64,000 nt of DNA from Nocardioides sp. LHD-245 (GCF_030929495.1 NZ_JAVFWN010000024.1:1-64000), one strand, 5' to 3'. Counted from the stretch's first letter, positions 22,926 to 33,007 are shown. Made by a program: numbers and translations. The notes: generated from the letters alone by a model not told the origin.

Positions 22926-25900
22926 TCAGGCCCGGTGGGTGCCCTTCCGGGTCCGGCCGACCAGGTAGCCACCGCACAGCAGCATCAGCACACCGGTGAC
23001 CAGGAACCACGGGAGGCTGGCCGGGCTGCCGGTGTCCGGCAGCGCCACGCCGCCGACCTCACCCTCGTCGCCGCCCTTGCCGCCCTTGCCGCCGCCGTCG
23101 TCGACGCCGCCCACGTCGCCCGGGCTGGGCGGGGTGGTGTGCTCGGTGGTGCACAGGCTCGCCACCCGGGCCGGGCTGCCGACCTTCGGGCAGGACGACG
23201 GCGGGGTGTCCTCCGCGCTGCCGCTGACCACGTTGCGCAGGGTCACGCCCCACGCCCCGGTGTTGACGACGACCGTGTAGCTCAGCGTGGCGACCGCTCC
23301 CGGCGCCAGCGTCGGGATCTGCCACACCAGGCGGTTGTCGGTGCGGGTGACGCTTCCGGCGCTCGGCGTGCCGAGCGGCTGGAGCTGGGCGTTGCCCAGC
23401 ACGGCGGTGAGGTCGTCCTCCACCACGATCCCGACGACCGCGGTCTTCTTGGACCGGCTGGTGGCCGTGAGCGTGTAGGTGATCGAGCCGCCCGGCGCGA
23501 CCCGCGAGCCCGAGGCCGGGTCGGCCGTCTTCGTCAGGTCCCACTCCGCCTTGGTCTCGTGCGTGGTCTGGCACGGCTCGCACGTCGTCGGCGGGACCTC
23601 GCCCGTCGCGGAAGCCACATTGCGCAGCTCCACACCGACGGCTGCGGCGTCCACCTTGTACCGGTAGGTCAGCGTCAGCGGCTGGCTGCCGTCGACGGTG
23701 CCGGCGGTCCACCGGATCTTCTGTCCATCGACGATCGCCGTGCCCTGGCTGGCGACGGGGTCGCCGACGGCGGTGGCGTACGGCGCGATCTCGGCGAGGT
23801 CGTCGACGACCACGACGTCGTCGACCGGGTTGGTGCCGTCGGGCGTGATCGTCACCGTGTAGGTGATCACGTCACCCGGGGCCACGACCGCGCCGGACCC
23901 GGGGTCCGAGGTCTTCGCGACCCGGTAGCCACCGGGGGTGCGGTGCAGCGTGTTGGTGGCGACCACCGCGACCGTCGTGCCGGCGCCGATGGTCAGGTCG
24001 ACGTCGCGGCCCGAACCGGCGGCGTCGCCGTCGACGGTGTAGCTGACGTCGCCCCACGCGAAGCCGCGGTCCGGGGCGGGCATCTCGTCGCTCGGCTCGG
24101 TGAGCCGGCAGGTGCTGCCCTGCGGCAGCCGCGGGCCGTCGTACGCGGCGACGGTGTCGCGCGCGACGTCGATCCGGCCGGTCACCGGGTCGTCGGCACC
24201 GGGCACGGCGCACACGTAGCCGAACGGGTACGTCGTCGCCGGCTGCGGCGCTCCTGCCGGGACGCCCGTCCCGGTCAGCAGCTTCTTGACGGTGAACGTG
24301 CCGAAGACCCGGCTGATCGGGTTGTCGACGGTGACCTTGACCGGGTCCTGGCCGGCGGTGACGGTCACCGGGCCGGACGGGCTGTAGGTCGGCGTGCCCC
24401 AGCGGTACGACGGGTCGGCGAGTGCCGGCCGGGTCGCCTGCTCCTGGACCGTGCAGGTGGAGCCGATCGGCACGTCGCTCACGGTGCCCGACGCGGTCGG
24501 CGAGACCGTCAGGGTCCGCGTGATGGCGGCGCCGCTGACCGGGGTGCACTTCACGTCCACGGCGAAGTCGCCGGCGACGTAGCCGGCCCTCGTCCCGGAG
24601 ACCGTCTTGACGACCTCCACGGCGCGGGTGTGCCGCTGGAGCTCGTTGGTGACCGTGACGACGACCGCCGCCTGGCCGGCGGGCAGCGTGAAGGTGACGC
24701 CCGCGGGCCCGGTGCTGACGCCGTTCTCGTCCACGCCGGCGACGCCGTACGCCGCGGCCTTCCAGGAGTACGACGGGTCGCCGAGCGCGGGGAGCGCGTT
24801 CTCGCTCACCGTGCAGGAGCTGCCGACCGGGACGTCGGGTGCGTTCCAGAGCCCACCCGCCGCGATCGCCGCGGAGGTGCCCTGGACCTTGTCGCCGTTC
24901 TTGGCCACGCAGGAGTAGTCGAAGGTGTAGGTCTGGCCCGCCGGCTCGCCGGCCGTCGCTCCGGTCAGCGCCTTGGTGATGGCGAACGCGCCCGTGGTCC
25001 GCGACGCGGTGTTGGTGACGGTCAGGGTGACCGTCGTCCCGGCGCCGACGGTGACCGAGTCCGGCGAGATGACCGGTGCCTGCCACACGAACGAGGGGTC
25101 ACCGGCGACCGGCGCGGGCCGGAGTCCGGTGTCCTCGGTGGCGGTGCAGGTCGAGCCGACCAGGACGCCGCCGACGGTGAAGGTGCCCTCGTCGGTGACC
25201 GTCCAGGTGCCGGTGACCGGGTCGTCGCTGCCGTAGGTGCAGCGGTAGCCGCCGGTGAACGCCAGGTCGTCGTCGATCGACTGGCCGCCGGCGATCTCCT
25301 TGGTGATCGCCAGGGTCCCGTAGACGCGGGCGACGTCGTTGGTGATCGTCACCTTCTGGCCGCCGGCCGCGGTGAGCGTCACGACGCCGCCGTCCGGCGC
25401 GATGACCGGGGCGAGCCACGTGTACGAGCCGTCGGCGAGGTCGCCGTCGTCGAGGGTGTCCTCGGTGACGGTGCAGACCGACTCTGCGGGGATCCGCTCG
25501 GCCGGACCGGCGACCCGCACCGAGCCACCGGTCGCGGGCAGCTCCCAGCGACCCTGGCCGACGACCGTGGTGTCGTAGCTGCAGCTCCAGGCGCCCTGGA
25601 CGGTGCTGCCACCGGGCAGGGCGGCCGCGGGGCCGTCGTACTCCTTGACCACGGTGAGGTCGGAGTAGACCCGCTTCACGTCGTTGGTGACGACCAGCGC
25701 CGGCGTCGTGGTGCCGACGGTGACCGGTCCGGAGACCTGGGGCGCGGTCCACGTCCAGGAGGTGTCGGCCAGGTCGCCGTCGTCGAGCGCGTCCTCCGTC
25801 ACCGAGCAGACCGTGCCGAGCGGCAGGTCCGGGTCGGGAGTGAGCGCGGCGTCGCCGGTGCCCGTGACGCGCCAGGTGCCGGAGAAGGTCTCCTCCGTCG

Positions 25901-28900
25901 CCTCGCCCTGGTCGTAGACGCACGACCAGGCGCCGGTGAACGCGGTGCCGGAGGCGATGACGCCCGAGGTCACGCCGGGGCCGTAGGCCTTGCGGATCTC
26001 GAGGTCGCCCGTCACCCGGGTGATCGGGTTGGCGACCGCGACGGTGGCGCCGTCGGCGTCGATCTCGACCGTGTCGGTCTCGTCACCGTCGATCTCGATC
26101 GTGGGTCCGCCCCAGGCATAGGAGGCGTCGCGCAGCAGGTTCGCCGTGGGCGCGGTCTCGCGGACCTCGCAGGTCCAGCCGCGCGGGATCCCACCGGCCA
26201 GCGGCACCGCAGCGGCACCGGCGACGACCTGGACCTCGCCCTCGAAGAAGGGCCCGGTGGCCGGGTCGGCGAGGTAGCAGTGGTAGGCCACGGTGAAGTC
26301 CGCGCCCGTGCGGGTGTAGCCGTCGGTCTCGCCGGTGACCTTCTTGGTCACGAGGAGGCCGCCCGTGAGGCGCTTGATCTTGTTGGTGACCTTCATCGTG
26401 TTCGGGCCCGCGGCGCTCACCGTGACACCGGTGAGCGTGGGGGTCTCCCACACGTACGACGGGTCGCCGCTCGCGGCGCCACGGTCGTTCTCCGTTGCGG
26501 TGCACTGCGAGGTGAGCAGCACGCTGCCGGCCGGACCGGTGAGCGTGGCCGCGCCCGCGCCGTCGACCGTCCAGGCGCCGCCGACCGACTGCCCGCCGTA
26601 GGTGCAGGACCAGGTGCCGGAGTAGGTGCGGTCCGCGGCGAGGACGCCGGAGTGTCCGGCCTCGTCGACGATCTTGGTCAGGCCGATCGGGCCGCGCACC
26701 CGCTCCACGGTGTTGGTCACCGTGATCGTGGGCGAGGAGCCTTCGGCGGCCTTGACCGACGCCGGCGCGATGTCCGGTCCGGCGGACCAGGCGAAGGACG
26801 CGTCGGCGAGGCCGGCCCCGGCCGGGACCGGAGCCTCGCTCGCCGAGCAGCTCACGCCGAGCGGCACGGTGAAGCTCACCGTGGCGCCGGCCTTGACGCC
26901 GCTCGGGCCGTAGGTGGTGCCCGCACAGGTCAGCGACACCTGGAAGGTGGTGCTGGCCGCGCCGGTGAACCCGCCGTCGGGGTCGACGACCCGCTTGGTC
27001 ACGGCGACGTCGACCTCGCGAGGACTGATCGTGTTGGTGGCCTGCACCGTCACGGGCCCGCCGTCGGCCGGCGTCGTGAAGTCGACGCTGCGGCCCGAGG
27101 CGGTGCCGGTCGCACCGGTGACGCTGAAGCTGACGCCGTCGTCCCAGCGGTAGGGGTCGGTCGGCGCCGGGTTGGCTCCCTCGGTGATCGTGCAGGAGCT
27201 GCCGGCCGGGATGTCGACTCCGGCGGGCAGGCTGGTCGTCTGACCGGCCCGGGCCTGCAGGGAGCCGGTCAGCGCGGTGCCGCCACCGGCCGGGGTGCAG
27301 GAGTAGCTGAACGTGAACGGCTGGTCGGCGTACGCCGTGCCGGCGGTGCCGCCGTCGACGACCTTGCCCACCGCGAAGGACCCGGTGACCCGGCGCACCG
27401 GGTTGGTCACGTCGAACGTGGCCGTCGGGTTCGCCTTGGTGACCTTGACGCTCGCCGGCGTGATCGTCTCCGCGCCCCACACGTAGGAGGCGTCGGTGGC
27501 GCTCGGCGCGGCCGGGGACGGGGCGTTCTCGGTGATCGTGCAGGTCGAGCCGAGCAGGATCGTGCCGGTGGGGCCGTTGACCGTCGCGGCGCCCGCGCCG
27601 GTGCGCTGCCAGGTGCCGGTGACGGGCGCGTCGCCGCCGTAGACGCACGACCAGGTTCCGGAGAACGTGGTGCCGGCGCCGTTGACGCCGTTCAGCCCGT
27701 CGACCGCCTTCGTGACAGCCAGGTCGCCGTAGGCGCGCTTGATCTTGTTGGTGACCGTGACGCTGACGGTGGTGTTCTTCGTGCTCAGCGTCTTCGTGAC
27801 CGGGGCGGGCGCGCCGTCCCAGACGTAGGAGTCGTCGACCAGGCCGGCCGAGCCGCTCGGTGCGTTCTCCGTGACGGTGCACGACGTCCCGACCGGGAGG
27901 TCCGGCGTGGTCGCGGTGCCGCCGACGGCGAGGTCGAAGGTGTGCTGGTAGTTCGCGCCGCCGCCGCTGGCCGGCTGGTCACACGCGACGGTGACGGGGA
28001 AGGTGGTACCCGAGGCGACGCCCGAGGCGAGGGCTGTCGGCGCGATCGCCTTGGTGACGGAGAGCTTGGCGTAGACCGGCACCGTCGGGTTGGTGACCGT
28101 GACGGTCTTGGAGCCACCGGTCGGCACGGCGACGGTGCCGTTGGTCAGGCCGGCGTAGGACGGCGTGCCCCACTCGTGGGACGCGGCGAGCAGGTTGCCC
28201 GCGGGCGCGGTCTCGACGACGGTGCAGTTCACGTTGGCCGGGACGGACACCGTCTGCTGGCTCTGGGCACCGCTCGCCGCGAGGTTCACGGTGACCGGGT
28301 TGTTGCCGCAGTCGTAGGTGACCGCGAACGGCGTGCCGCTGCCGACGTACCCGCCGCCCTGGACGACCTTCTTGAGGACCAGGTCCGCGAGGTTGCGCTT
28401 GAAGTGGTTGGTGACCGTGGTCGACGTCGTCTGACCGGCCGCGACAGTGACGCTCGCCGGCGCGAAGCCGTTGCCGTCCCAGCCGTAGGAGCCGTCGGCG
28501 AAGTCGCCCGGCTTGGCGCTCAGCGTCTCGGTGAAGGTGCAGGTGGCGCCGGCGGCGATGCCGGGGACGACAGCCGGGGTGCCCGGCGTGACGTCGACCG
28601 TCCCGGAGGCGACGACCGTGTCGGCCGGCAGCGAGCAGCTGTAGGTCACCGGGAACGCGCGGGCGTCGCCTCCGGTGTAGCCGCCGGCGGGCGTGCCGGC
28701 GCGGGGGGCGACGATCTTGGTGACGCGGATCGAGCCGGTGGCCTGGGTGATCGTGTTGGTGATGGTCACCGTCGGGCTGGTGCCGTCGGCGATGGTGACG
28801 CCGTTGTCGGCGTAGGACGGCGCCGACCAGGAGTACGACGCGTTCTTCAGGTTGCCGGTCGGCTGGGTCTCGGTCACCGTGCAGGTGCGGCCCACAGGGA

Positions 28901-30530
28901 TGGCGGGCGAGGTGAACCCGGTGCCGGTCGAGACCGAGAAGGCGACGTTGCCGCTGCCACAGTTGTAGGTGCCGGTGAACGGCGTGCTCGCCGTACCGGT
29001 GAAGCCGTTGGCCGGGTCGGCGATCATCTTGGCGATCTTGAAGGTGCCGGTCTGGTAGCGGTTGACCACGGTGCAGGTCACGTTCTGTCCGTCACCGACG
29101 GTGACCGAGCCGTTCGCGCCGTTGCCGGTGCCGCCGCTGCACGACCAGCCCTGGCTGACGTAGCCGACCGGGCCGGTCTCCGTGAGGTCGTAGCTGCCGG
29201 TGCCGACCCGCTGCGAGGTGACCGCCGCCGAGCCGCCGGGGCCCGAGATCGTCGTGGGGCCCGTCCCGGTGAGCGTGAAGCTCGCCGCGGTGGCGCTGCC
29301 GCCACCGGTGTTCTGGACGGTCTTGACCAGAGTCAGGGTGCCCTTGGGGGTGTAGGTGTTCGTGAAGGTGCAGGTGATCGGGCCGGCGGCGGTCGTGGCC
29401 GGCGCCGGGACGTTGGCGAGGTCCAGCTTGCGGGCCGCGAGGTTGTAGCTCGCCTGCGGCACCGTCGCGCCGGTGCCGTCGACACACGCGATGCCGGTCA
29501 GTGCCCAGCGGTCGCTGCCCGCGCCGCTGGGCGCGGCCTCGGTGACGGAGACCGACTCGGTCTGCAGCAGCTCCTTGGTCGTGGAGCCGGACGTGCTCGA
29601 GCTCGAGGAGAGGTTGAACGAGCCGGCGTCCCAGGGCGAGCCGGGCCGGTTGGACGTCGAGCCGAACCCAAAGGTCGTGCTCGGCACCGTGACACCGGCC
29701 GGGCCGACGACCTTCTTCACGATCTTCAGGCTGCGGACCTGCACCAGGCTGACGTAGATGCAGGCGGAGGTCTGGGCGCTCTCGTCGGTCAGGAACTCGT
29801 TGTTGGTGCCACCGCTGGGCGCGGCCGGGCAGGTGCCGTTCGACGCGGGGGCGCGGAAGCCGTCGACGGCGAGGCGGTAGCTGGCGCCGCCGATGGTGAC
29901 GGTCTGCTGGCTGATGGCGCTGGTGAACTTGATCTGGTCGAGGCAGTTGCCGTTGCCCTTCCACCAGCCGGAGGGGCAGGAGAAGCTGCTGTTCGAGGTC
30001 TCCCACAGCGTCCAGTCCCAGGTGAAGGTGTTGGCGCCGGTGACGCCGGCGAGCTGGAAGCTCATCTTGCCGGTGAAGCGGTCGTCGCTCGTGGTGACCG
30101 GGTTGTTGTAGTGCGTCACCTTGCCCAGCAGGAACGGTGTCCCGTCCTGGGCGGTGGTGGCGGCGGTCGGCACCACCCCGACGGCGCTCTGCGTGCTGGT
30201 GCTGAGGTTCGTCGGACAGTTGTTGCCGTAGCCGTGGGCGGTGCGCGCCTCACCCGACGAGTTCACGTAGGCCGAGCTCGTGGACGTGTTGACCGGTGCG
30301 TACCTGATGCAGTTGCCACTGGTCGGGGCGTGATCGCTCATCTGCGCGGTCACCTGGCCGATGGTGATCGTGGCGGCCTGGGCGGCGGGCAGCGTGGCCG
30401 GCGAGAGCCCGACACCGATGTTGATGCCACCGGCAAGCAGGGCCAGGGTGACGAGCCTGATGCCCGTACGACGGATCGCGCCCGGTCGCCGTGACGGCAC
30501 GCCGGAAAAACGGTCGGCAATTACGCCCAT
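22926..30530 (-). CDS. giant LPXTG-anchored surface protein with about 15 DUF5979-like repeats
   Basis: The 2,534-residue protein starts with a long signal peptide (cleavage after LPAAQA, residue 52), followed by a 440-residue head. The head holds an adhesin-like domain (QITFTWDWTLWE-type strands near residue 170) and two short prealbumin-like modules ending in CTFTNTYTPKG and CTVVNRYQ. From residue 494 to about 2200 lie some 15 tandem modules of about 114 residues. Each begins like TGTFKIAKMIADP, carries a cysteine pair (Y.C and C.VTE) and ends in VTVTN. Two DUF11-like modules, a Gly/Asp linker, LPDTG (2497-2501), a membrane helix and a basic tail finish it. ATG at 30530 follows GGAGGGG. A sortase should anchor it to peptidoglycan; none is encoded in the window. 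Probable role is adhesion. Confidence 0.9.
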   Translation of the reverse strand: MGVIADRFSGVPSRRPGAIRRTGIRLVTLALLAGGINIGVGLSPATLPAAQAATITIGQVTAQMSDHAPTSGNCIRYAPVNTSTSSAYVNSSGEARTAHGYGNNCPTNLSTSTQSAVGVVPTAATTAQDGTPFLLGKVTHYNNPVTTSDDRFTGKMSFQLAGVTGANTFTWDWTLWETSNSSFSCPSGWWKGNGNCLDQIKFTSAISQQTVTIGGASYRLAVDGFRAPASNGTCPAAPSGGTNNEFLTDESAQTSACIYVSLVQVRSLKIVKKVVGPAGVTVPSTTFGFGSTSNRPGSPWDAGSFNLSSSSSTSGSTTKELLQTESVSVTEAAPSGAGSDRWALTGIACVDGTGATVPQASYNLAARKLDLANVPAPATTAAGPITCTFTNTYTPKGTLTLVKTVQNTGGGSATAASFTLTGTGPTTISGPGGSAAVTSQRVGTGSYDLTETGPVGYVSQGWSCSGGTGNGANGSVTVGDGQNVTCTVVNRYQTGTFKIAKMIADPANGFTGTASTPFTGTYNCGSGNVAFSVSTGTGFTSPAIPVGRTCTVTETQPTGNLKNASYSWSAPSYADNGVTIADGTSPTVTITNTITQATGSIRVTKIVAPRAGTPAGGYTGGDARAFPVTYSCSLPADTVVASGTVDVTPGTPAVVPGIAAGATCTFTETLSAKPGDFADGSYGWDGNGFAPASVTVAAGQTTSTTVTNHFKRNLADLVLKKVVQGGGYVGSGTPFAVTYDCGNNPVTVNLAASGAQSQQTVSVPANVNCTVVETAPAGNLLAASHEWGTPSYAGLTNGTVAVPTGGSKTVTVTNPTVPVYAKLSVTKAIAPTALASGVASGTTFPVTVACDQPASGGGANYQHTFDLAVGGTATTPDLPVGTSCTVTENAPSGSAGLVDDSYVWDGAPAPVTKTLSTKNTTVSVTVTNKIKRAYGDLAVTKAVDGLNGVNGAGTTFSGTWSCVYGGDAPVTGTWQRTGAGAATVNGPTGTILLGSTCTITENAPSPAAPSATDASYVWGAETITPASVKVTKANPTATFDVTNPVRRVTGSFAVGKVVDGGTAGTAYADQPFTFSYSCTPAGGGTALTGSLQARAGQTTSLPAGVDIPAGSSCTITEGANPAPTDPYRWDDGVSFSVTGATGTASGRSVDFTTPADGGPVTVQATNTISPREVDVAVTKRVVDPDGGFTGAASTTFQVSLTCAGTTYGPSGVKAGATVSFTVPLGVSCSASEAPVPAGAGLADASFAWSAGPDIAPASVKAAEGSSPTITVTNTVERVRGPIGLTKIVDEAGHSGVLAADRTYSGTWSCTYGGQSVGGAWTVDGAGAATLTGPAGSVLLTSQCTATENDRGAASGDPSYVWETPTLTGVTVSAAGPNTMKVTNKIKRLTGGLLVTKKVTGETDGYTRTGADFTVAYHCYLADPATGPFFEGEVQVVAGAAAVPLAGGIPRGWTCEVRETAPTANLLRDASYAWGGPTIEIDGDETDTVEIDADGATVAVANPITRVTGDLEIRKAYGPGVTSGVIASGTAFTGAWSCVYDQGEATEETFSGTWRVTGTGDAALTPDPDLPLGTVCSVTEDALDDGDLADTSWTWTAPQVSGPVTVGTTTPALVVTNDVKRVYSDLTVVKEYDGPAAALPGGSTVQGAWSCSYDTTVVGQGRWELPATGGSVRVAGPAERIPAESVCTVTEDTLDDGDLADGSYTWLAPVIAPDGGVVTLTAAGGQKVTITNDVARVYGTLAITKEIAGGQSIDDDLAFTGGYRCTYGSDDPVTGTWTVTDEGTFTVGGVLVGSTCTATEDTGLRPAPVAGDPSFVWQAPVISPDSVTVGAGTTVTLTVTNTASRTTGAFAITKALTGATAGEPAGQTYTFDYSCVAKNGDKVQGTSAAIAAGGLWNAPDVPVGSSCTVSENALPALGDPSYSWKAAAYGVAGVDENGVSTGPAGVTFTLPAGQAAVVVTVTNELQRHTRAVEVVKTVSGTRAGYVAGDFAVDVKCTPVSGAAITRTLTVSPTASGTVSDVPIGSTCTVQEQATRPALADPSYRWGTPTYSPSGPVTVTAGQDPVKVTVDNPISRVFGTFTVKKLLTGTGVPAGAPQPATTYPFGYVCAVPGADDPVTGRIDVARDTVAAYDGPRLPQGSTCRLTEPSDEMPAPDRGFAWGDVSYTVDGDAAGSGRDVDLTIGAGTTVAVVATNTLHRTPGGYRVAKTSDPGSGAVVAPGDVITYTVTITPDGTNPVDDVVVVDDLAEIAPYATAVGDPVASQGTAIVDGQKIRWTAGTVDGSQPLTLTYRYKVDAAAVGVELRNVASATGEVPPTTCEPCQTTHETKAEWDLTKTADPASGSRVAPGGSITYTLTATSRSKKTAVVGIVVEDDLTAVLGNAQLQPLGTPSAGSVTRTDNRLVWQIPTLAPGAVATLSYTVVVNTGAWGVTLRNVVSGSAEDTPPSSCPKVGSPARVASLCTTEHTTPPSPGDVGGVDDGGGKGGKGGDEGEVGGVALPDTGSPASLPWFLVTGVLMLLCGGYLVGRTRKGTHRA
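23936..29051 (-). repeat. array of about 15 DUF5979-like protein modules
   Basis: Within the surface-protein gene, about 1,705 codons divide into 15 units of 105-123 residues. Unit borders are marked by VTNxI-R-V/T followed by TGxxxVTK-type starts. Sequence identity between units is low apart from the frame residues (K, two Cys, TE, SYxW, VTNxI), so this is an old array diverged beyond DNA-level repeats, with only local likeness such as DDGDLAD in units 10 and 11. Confidence 0.8.
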
Positions 30531-30923
30531 GATGAAAGGCCCCTCCAGCCTTGTGCCCGCTCTTCCCTCCCACGGATCGAGACGGGCGTGTCCCATTGAT
30601 CGGAGATCACGCTAGGTGCTTTCCTGAGCGGTGTCCGGTCGATTGCCCGCCCAGTTTGCGCGCGCGGATGTGTCGTGCGACACCGCTTCACCCGGGACCA
30701 TTCGATATCTGAGAACGCAGGATCTCGCCTCACCCCCGGGACGAGGAGTAGGCAGGGCCGTTCCCGTGCGCGCCGCCGGAGGTTGAGGATCCGTCCGGAC
30801 CAGGCGCCATCGACCACATCGGCGAGCACGCCGCGCACCTGAGCCGTTTCGTGGAGCAGATCCCGGGCACGGGCGCTGACGAGGCGCGGCTCCCTCCACC
30901 AGGTCACCTGACAGACTGGGGGT
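30531..30923. other. 393-bp intergenic region between divergent surface-protein and UbiB genes
   Basis: No convincing gene is seen here. The region has lower GC near 30600-30720 and should hold the promoters of both flanking genes. A perfect inverted repeat GTGTCGTGCGACAC lies at 30670-30683, about 140 bases before the surface-protein start. An A/T-richer ATTCGATATCTGAGAACGC stretch follows at about 30702-30720. No structured RNA is evident by eye. Confidence 0.5.
30670..30683. promoter_or_regulatory. palindrome upstream of the surface-protein gene
   Basis: GTGTCGTGCGACAC has 6-base perfect arms around TG. It lies 140 bases before the surface-protein start and 240 before the UbiB-family start, a likely repressor or activator site for the former. 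No regulator gene is adjacent. Confidence 0.35.
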
Positions 30924-32261
30924 ATGGCTGACCTCCCTCGGAAGGCCGCAGCGCGCACGGCGCGGCTCGCGGCGCTCCCCCTCGGGTACGCCGGCCGCAC
31001 GGCCGTCGGGTTCGGCAAGCGCCTCGGCGGCGCGCCCGCCGAGGCGGTGATGAGCGAGATCCAGCAGCGCACGGCGGAGCAGCTGTTCCGGACCCTGGGC
31101 GAGCTCAAGGGTGGGGCGATGAAGTTCGGCCAGGCGCTCTCGGTGCTCGAGTCGGCGCTGCCCGAGGAGATGGCGGCGCCGTACCGCGAGCAGCTGACCC
31201 GCCTCCAGGACTCCGCTCCCCCGATGCCGACCCAGACGGTGCGCGACCTCCTCGCCGAGGACCTGGGTGAGGACTGGAAGGAGCGTCTGGTCTGGCTCGA
31301 CGGGGCTCCGACGGCCGCCGCGAGCATCGGCCAGGTCCACGAGGGCCGCTGGTACGACGGGCGGCGGGTCGCCGTGAAGGTCCAGTATCCCGACGCAGGT
31401 GCCGCCCTGATGGCCGACCTGCGCACCCTGGCCCGGGCCGCGCGGGCGATCGGCCCGCTCATCCCGGGCGTCGACATGAAGCCACTCGTCGAGGAGGTCC
31501 AGGCCCGGGCTCGCGAGGAGCTCGACTACGACCTCGAGGCCGAGGCGCAGCGGGAGTTCGCCCGGGAGTTCCGCGACGACCCGCACATCGTCGTTCCCGA
31601 CGTCGTCGCGGTCGGGCGACGGGTCCTGGTCACCGAGTGGCTCGACTCGACGAGCTCACTGGCCGCGATCATCACCGGCGGCACGCCCGAGGAGCGCGAC
31701 CACTACGGCGAGCTCTTCACCCGGTTCCTCTTCTCCGGGCCGGCGCGCACCGGCCTGCTCCACGCCGACCCGCATCCCGGCAACTTCCGGGTGATCCCGG
31801 ATGCCGACGGCTCCCCGGGCCGGCTCGGCGTCCTCGACTTCGGGGCCGTGGCCCGGCTCCCCCAGCGCGGACTGCCCGAGCCGATGGGACGGCTGATCAC
31901 GCTGTGCGCGGCCGGCGACGGGGATGCGCTGATCGCGGGGCTGCGCGACGAGGGCTTCCTCAAGGACCGGATCCGGATCGAGCCCCAGCTCCTCATGGAC
32001 TACCTGTCCCCCTTCGTCGACCCGACCCTGGTCGAGCGCTTCCGGTTCAGCCGGGTGTGGATGCGCGAGCAGTTCCAGCGGATCAACGACCCGAAGGACC
32101 CGGCATACACCGTGAGCATCAAGCTCAACCTGCCGCCGTCGTACGTCCTCATCCACCGCACCTGGCTCGGCGGCGTCGGCGTGCTCAGCCAGCTCGAGGC
32201 CGAGGCACCGTTCCGGGCGATCATGCAGGAGTTCCTGCCGGGCTTCACGCCCGCCGGTTAG
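30924..32261 (+). CDS. ABC1/UbiB family atypical kinase (AarF)
   Basis: The 445-residue protein has the UbiB signature KGGAMKFGQALSVLE (KxGQ motif) at about residues 62-76, the glycine-poor AAASIGQVHEG loop, the lysine in RVAVKVQYP, ExD-like ELDYDLEAEAQ, and the catalytic and metal-binding HADPHPGNF and LDFGAVARL. UbiB proteins are ATPases thought to extract quinone-pathway lipids from membranes. Actinobacterial copies away from menaquinone genes have no proven role. No membrane helix is seen at the C-terminus. ATG at 30924 has only a weak GGGGG ahead of it. Confidence 0.9.
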   Translation: MADLPRKAAARTARLAALPLGYAGRTAVGFGKRLGGAPAEAVMSEIQQRTAEQLFRTLGELKGGAMKFGQALSVLESALPEEMAAPYREQLTRLQDSAPPMPTQTVRDLLAEDLGEDWKERLVWLDGAPTAAASIGQVHEGRWYDGRRVAVKVQYPDAGAALMADLRTLARAARAIGPLIPGVDMKPLVEEVQARAREELDYDLEAEAQREFAREFRDDPHIVVPDVVAVGRRVLVTEWLDSTSSLAAIITGGTPEERDHYGELFTRFLFSGPARTGLLHADPHPGNFRVIPDADGSPGRLGVLDFGAVARLPQRGLPEPMGRLITLCAAGDGDALIAGLRDEGFLKDRIRIEPQLLMDYLSPFVDPTLVERFRFSRVWMREQFQRINDPKDPAYTVSIKLNLPPSYVLIHRTWLGGVGVLSQLEAEAPFRAIMQEFLPGFTPAG

Positions 32262-32281
32262 CCCGGCTAGCCCGGCTAACC
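32256..32281. terminator. stem-loop between convergent UbiB and VOC genes
   Basis: GGTTAGCC (32256-32263) pairs with GGCTAACC (32274-32281), and the 10-base loop itself contains the palindrome GGCTAGCC. It covers the stop codons of both convergent genes, at 32261 and 32276, so it may act as a two-way terminator. No T-run follows. Confidence 0.45.
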
Positions 32282-33007
32282 CGGGTCGCCGTCGGTGAGG
32301 CAGTAGACGCGGCCGACCGGGTCGGCGAGCACGGTCCAGTGCCGATGCTGGGCGAGCACGCGCGCGCCGAGTCCGAGGTGCCGCTCGGTCTCCGCGGCCC
32401 GGTCGGTGGTGCCCCAGTCGAGGTGGGCGCGCACCTCGCCGGTGTCGTCGGCGCCGAGCCGCTGCAGCAGCAGCCGGAGCGGCTGGCCGGACGGCGCCAC
32501 GAGGAAGCGGAAGTCCTCGACGAGCGTCGAGGCCCGCTGCTCCCAGCCGGTGACGGCCGACCAGAACCCGAGCTCTCTCTCGTACGACGCCCGCGGCACG
32601 TCGATCGCGACCTGGCGCACCCGCACCGCGGATCCCGGTCCGTAGGTCGTCGCGGCCGGGCGCCGCGACGCGGGATGGTCGACGAAGCAGAAGACGAGGC
32701 CGGCGGGCGAGGCCATGACGACGTACCCGCGGTCGGCGACGATCGTCGCGCCGGCGACCCGCGCGGCGTCGGCCGCCGCCAGCGGGTCGGCGACATGGAG
32801 GTCGAGATGGATCCGGTCCGCTCCGGCCTGGCGGCGCTGGACCTTGAGATAGGGGTCGCCGTCGGGCGGCAGCAGCGACGCGAACTCGTCGTGGTCGCCG
32901 CGCGGGGAGGAGACGGCGTACCCGGTCGCCTCCTGCCAGAACCCGACGCTCTCCTGGTGGTGCGCGGCGGCGTTGTCGAGGAAGGCGGTGACCCAGAACG
33001 GGGTCAT
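32276..33007 (-). CDS. VOC / glyoxalase-like two-domain protein
   Basis: The 243-residue product contains two glyoxalase-like modules. The first has FWVTAFLDNAAAHHQESVGF and IHLDLHVADPLAAADAARVA, and the second VRQVAIDVPRASYERELGFW with a C-terminal ADPVGRVYCLTDGDPG. It belongs to the Glyoxalase_6 style, common and mostly unassigned in actinobacteria; some bind drugs or small metabolites. ATG at 33007 overlaps the stop of the flavin-reductase-like gene (ATGA), so the two are expressed together. Confidence 0.75.
   Translation of the reverse strand: MTPFWVTAFLDNAAAHHQESVGFWQEATGYAVSSPRGDHDEFASLLPPDGDPYLKVQRRQAGADRIHLDLHVADPLAAADAARVAGATIVADRGYVVMASPAGLVFCFVDHPASRRPAATTYGPGSAVRVRQVAIDVPRASYERELGFWSAVTGWEQRASTLVEDFRFLVAPSGQPLRLLLQRLGADDTGEVRAHLDWGTTDRAAETERHLGLGARVLAQHRHWTVLADPVGRVYCLTDGDPG

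Noticed and set aside
23936-29051. Repeat array as a CRISPR or DNA-level satellite
   Set aside because: The periodicity is in protein features (about 114 residues), not in DNA; no identical direct repeats are seen.
22008-30494. A 2,828-residue open frame on the + strand opposite the surface protein
   Set aside because: It is rich in Arg, Gly, Asp and Ala without domains, overlaps the SDR and msrA genes, and reflects third-position GC bias on the opposite strand of a real repeat-protein gene with signal peptide and LPDTG.
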